A program made the position numbers and the translations under genes. A stretch of 7,250 bases of DNA from Saprospiraceae bacterium (GTDB lineage Bacteria > Bacteroidota > Bacteroidia > Chitinophagales > Saprospiraceae), in contig CANETR010000096.1 of NCBI GenBank assembly GCA_947441325.1, positions 1-7,250 on the forward strand, written 5' to 3'. Positions 5,532 through 7,250 of this stretch are shown here, in pieces (the stretch's first letter is position 1; every line of letters begins with the position of its first letter). Below the pieces are notes generated by a model. It had not been told where the DNA came from. It saw only the letters and a program-made list of their open reading frames with translations, and did no database searches.

Positions 5532-6035
5532 ATGGCTACTCCAGCTCAAAAACTAGATAACATTGATCTAAAAATTCTTAAAATTTTACAGCAGAATAGT
5601 AAAATTACCAATTTGGACCTTTCCAAGAAAATTGGTCTTTCCCCTGCTCCTACTCTCGAGCGCGTTAAAAAGTTAGAAAATACAGGCATTATTGAAAGTT
5701 ATCATGCACAGATTGATCCTGTTGCTATGGGCCTCAGTGTAAAAACCTTTGTATTGGTTTCAATCGCATGGCAAAAAACAAATGCATTGGAAAACTTCAT
5801 TGCAAAAGTTAATCAGATAGACGAAATCGTAGAGTGCTACATCATCACAGGTGAGGCAGATGTTGTGATGAAACTTGTGTGCAAAGACATTCCAACCTAT
5901 GAAAAACTTCTTTTCAAAACCTTATCAAAAATTGATGAGATTGAAAGAATTAAAACCCTGATGACACTTTCAAGTGTTAAGGACTCAAAAACATTGCCTT
6001 TCGATTATGAAAGTGGAGATGATCCCGAAGAATAA
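5532..6035 (+). CDS. Lrp/AsnC family transcriptional regulator
   Basis: This 167-residue DNA-binding protein responds to amino acids or related small molecules. Residues 8-60 form the N-terminal winged helix-turn-helix (LDNIDLKILKILQQNSKITN, then LSKKIGLSPAPTLERVKKLE with the recognition helix near 37-49, then the wing GIIESYHAQIDP). Residues 66-150 form the RAM effector-binding and oligomerisation domain, with the ligand-site turn ITGEAD (105-110). The last 17 residues are acidic (ESGDDPEE end) and extend past the usual family length of about 150-160. Family members form dimers that stack into octamers and wrap DNA. The gene has its own promoter and a palindromic Lrp-box-like site upstream, so autoregulation is likely. 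Its place between gdhA and an amino-acid-oxidase-like gene suggests, but does not prove, control of nitrogen or amino-acid metabolism. The ligand cannot be read from the sequence. Confidence 0.93.
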   Translation: MATPAQKLDNIDLKILKILQQNSKITNLDLSKKIGLSPAPTLERVKKLENTGIIESYHAQIDPVAMGLSVKTFVLVSIAWQKTNALENFIAKVNQIDEIVECYIITGEADVVMKLVCKDIPTYEKLLFKTLSKIDEIERIKTLMTLSSVKDSKTLPFDYESGDDPEE

Positions 6036-6062
6036 TATTTCTTTGTTATTAAAAATAAATAC

Positions 6063-6095
6063 AAGCGTTAAGGAAATTTCTTTAACGCTTTTTTT
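6063..6095 (+). terminator. Strong intrinsic terminator after the Lrp-family gene
   Basis: Two 14-base arms, 6063-6076 and 6077-6090, are complementary apart from one G-T wobble. The outer AAGCGTTAA/TTAACGCTT part forms the stem and the central AAATTT supplies the loop. Seven T follow (6089-6095). It starts 28 bases after the stop codon and separates the regulator from the flavoenzyme gene. Confidence 0.88.
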
Positions 6096-6099
6096 ATTA

Positions 6100-6115
6100 T
6101 TGTAAACGTTTACAA
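6100..6115. promoter_or_regulatory. Perfect 16-bp palindrome, LacI-family-type operator candidate
   Basis: TTGTAAACGTTTACAA is perfectly self-complementary, with the central AAACGTTT that is typical of LacI/PurR/CcpA-family operators. It lies 13 bases before the ATG of the flavoenzyme gene, just after the terminator T run. It overlaps TATTATTG (6095-6102), which is one mismatch from the -7 promoter element, although no -33 element is seen. A bound repressor here would block that gene. No LacI-type gene is in the window. Confidence 0.55.
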
Positions 6116-6128
6116 ATTCAACATAGAT

Positions 6129-7250
6129 ATGCAAATCAGTTTTTGGGAAAAGGATACTTTTTTTAACAATACAGATGTCATTATAATTGGGAGTGGTATT
6201 GTGGGGCTTAATGCAGCTATCCACATGAAGGAACAAAACCCCTTACTCAAAATTATTATAGTGGAAAGAGGTGTTTTGCCTTGTGGTGCCAGTACCAAAA
6301 ATGCAGGATTTGCCTGTTTCGGGTCTATGTCGGAATTATTGGATGACAGTGAACAAAACGGCGAAGATGCCATGCTGGCCTTGGTAGAGAAAAGATGGCG
6401 GGGTCTTTTGAGTCTGAGAGAAAAACTGGGTGATAAAACAATGGATTATTTGCCTTTGGGCGGGCATGAAGTATTTTCAGCAGACGATAGAAATGTATAT
6501 GAACATTGTGCAGAAAATATAGAAAAATACAATAGCCTTTTGAAGGATCTAATCGGACCAAATGTGTTTGAATCGGCTAATAATTTAATCAATCACAATG
6601 CGCTAAAAGGGTTTAATCATCTGATTAAAAACAACTATGAGGGACAGTTGCATACAGGTAAAATGATGGAAAGTCTTTTCAGACTGGCTCAAAGTCTTGA
6701 TATCACGATTTTTAACGGCATGGAAATCAGCCGGATTGAAGAAGGAGCAAATTATGTAAAATTATTCTCCGAAAATGGCTGGACGCTAAAAGCAAAAAAA
6801 CTACTACTTTGTACAAATGGATTTACTCAAAGACTTTTCCCCTCCGTTGAAGTTAATCCTGCAAGAAATCAGGTGCTAATTACTGCTCCGATTCCAGGTC
6901 TGAAATTAAAAGGTAGCTTTCATTACAACAAAGGATATGTTTATTTTCGCAATATTGGCGACCGGATACTACTAGGAGGTGGCAGACATTTGTACAAGTA
7001 TGAAGAAAGTACAGATAAAATGGAGCTTACAGATGAAATTCAGAATTTCCTGGAGGAATTCCTTGAAAAACATTTACTTAGTGAACATACAAACACAGCC
7101 ATTGAAATGCGCTGGAGCGGAATTTTAGGAATTGGCAACGAAAAAAAACCAATTATTTCCCAGTATTCCGATCATATTTATACTGCAGTCCGTTTGGGTG
7201 GCATGGGTGTTGCCATTGGAATTCTGGTTGGCAGAGAAGCTGCCGACTTA
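6129..7250 (+). CDS. FAD-dependent oxidoreductase of the DAO (glycine/D-amino-acid oxidase) family, 3' truncated by the window
   Basis: The frame runs without a stop from ATG 6129 to the last base, giving 374 residues. It opens with the FAD-binding Rossmann motif VIIIGSGIVGLNAA (17-30) and an acidic end of the second strand (VERG, 45-48). Next come GASTKNAGFAC (53-63), the place where DAO proteins contact FAD, and a substrate domain with RNQVLITAP (246-254), YFRN and RILLGGGRHL (279-288). RWSGILGIG (328-336) and the C-terminal FAD-contacting RLGGMGVAIGILVGREAADL (355-374) follow, so only a few residues are likely missing. Members oxidise the C-N bond of amino acids or amines to an imine, passing electrons to oxygen or to the respiratory chain. 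The substrate cannot be told; glycine, sarcosine, D-amino acids or gamma-glutamylputrescine are the usual ones. No signal peptide is seen, so it should be cytoplasmic or membrane-peripheral. It follows the Lrp gene terminator and a palindromic operator candidate, so its regulation is separate. Confidence 0.87.
   Translation, partial: MQISFWEKDTFFNNTDVIIIGSGIVGLNAAIHMKEQNPLLKIIIVERGVLPCGASTKNAGFACFGSMSELLDDSEQNGEDAMLALVEKRWRGLLSLREKLGDKTMDYLPLGGHEVFSADDRNVYEHCAENIEKYNSLLKDLIGPNVFESANNLINHNALKGFNHLIKNNYEGQLHTGKMMESLFRLAQSLDITIFNGMEISRIEEGANYVKLFSENGWTLKAKKLLLCTNGFTQRLFPSVEVNPARNQVLITAPIPGLKLKGSFHYNKGYVYFRNIGDRILLGGGRHLYKYEESTDKMELTDEIQNFLEEFLEKHLLSEHTNTAIEMRWSGILGIGNEKKPIISQYSDHIYTAVRLGGMGVAIGILVGREAADL

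Noticed and set aside
5985..6561. Three - strand open frames over the end of lrp and the start of the flavoenzyme gene
   Set aside because: They cross the terminator and operator or lie antisense to the FAD-binding motif coding region. None has a recognisable domain or promoter.
1..7250. Mobile element, CRISPR array, phage or defence genes
   Set aside because: No transposase, integrase, spaced direct repeats, terminal inverted repeats or toxin/nuclease motifs were found. All genes look like ordinary chromosomal metabolism, ribosome modification and cytochrome maturation.

Overview
The window is low-GC DNA that looks like a Bacteroidota chromosome. The clues are an rsmD gene overlapped by a DUF3822-type gene, a CcmC/CcsA-family gene followed by a small CcmD-like gene, no Shine-Dalgarno sequences before the start codons, and several matches to the Bacteroidota promoter pattern (TTTG or TTG about 17-23 bases before TAnnTTTG). 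The class cannot be fixed from this stretch. The enlarged CcsA protein would fit a Saprospiria- or Chitinophagia-like lineage, but that is a guess from memory of the family. I see no mobile element, CRISPR array, rRNA or tRNA. All genes supported here are on the + strand.

Layout. 1-303 is the 3' end of an HMG-CoA lyase-type gene. 416-2405 is a tight operon of three overlapping genes: a single-pass membrane protein of unknown function, a DUF3822-like protein, and the 16S rRNA methyltransferase RsmD. 2442-3491 encodes a CcsA/CcmC-like haem-handling membrane protein with a large extra domain outside the membrane. A hairpin with a T run follows it, and then a 73-residue CcmD-like protein (3623-3844). 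3904-5328 is glutamate dehydrogenase of the type seen in animal mitochondria, including an antenna-like insertion, and it ends at a strong terminator. 5532-6035 is an Lrp/AsnC regulator with its own promoter, a 15-bp Lrp-box-like palindrome upstream and a strong terminator. 6129 to the window end is an FAD-dependent amine/D-amino-acid oxidase-type gene that is still open at base 7250. It is preceded by a perfect 16-bp palindrome of LacI-family operator type.

How the genes fit together. HMG-CoA lyase (leucine breakdown), glutamate dehydrogenase, the Lrp-type regulator and the DAO-family flavoenzyme suggest a loose amino-acid metabolism neighbourhood. Lrp is the natural candidate regulator for itself and perhaps for gdh. 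The ccsA/ccmD pair belongs to cytochrome c maturation, and the rest of that system is outside the window. No defence or secretion system is evident. The most notable points are the domain inserted in CcsA, the antenna-like segment of the bacterial GDH, the pseudopilin-like plus DUF3822 gene pair, and the two palindromic operator candidates.
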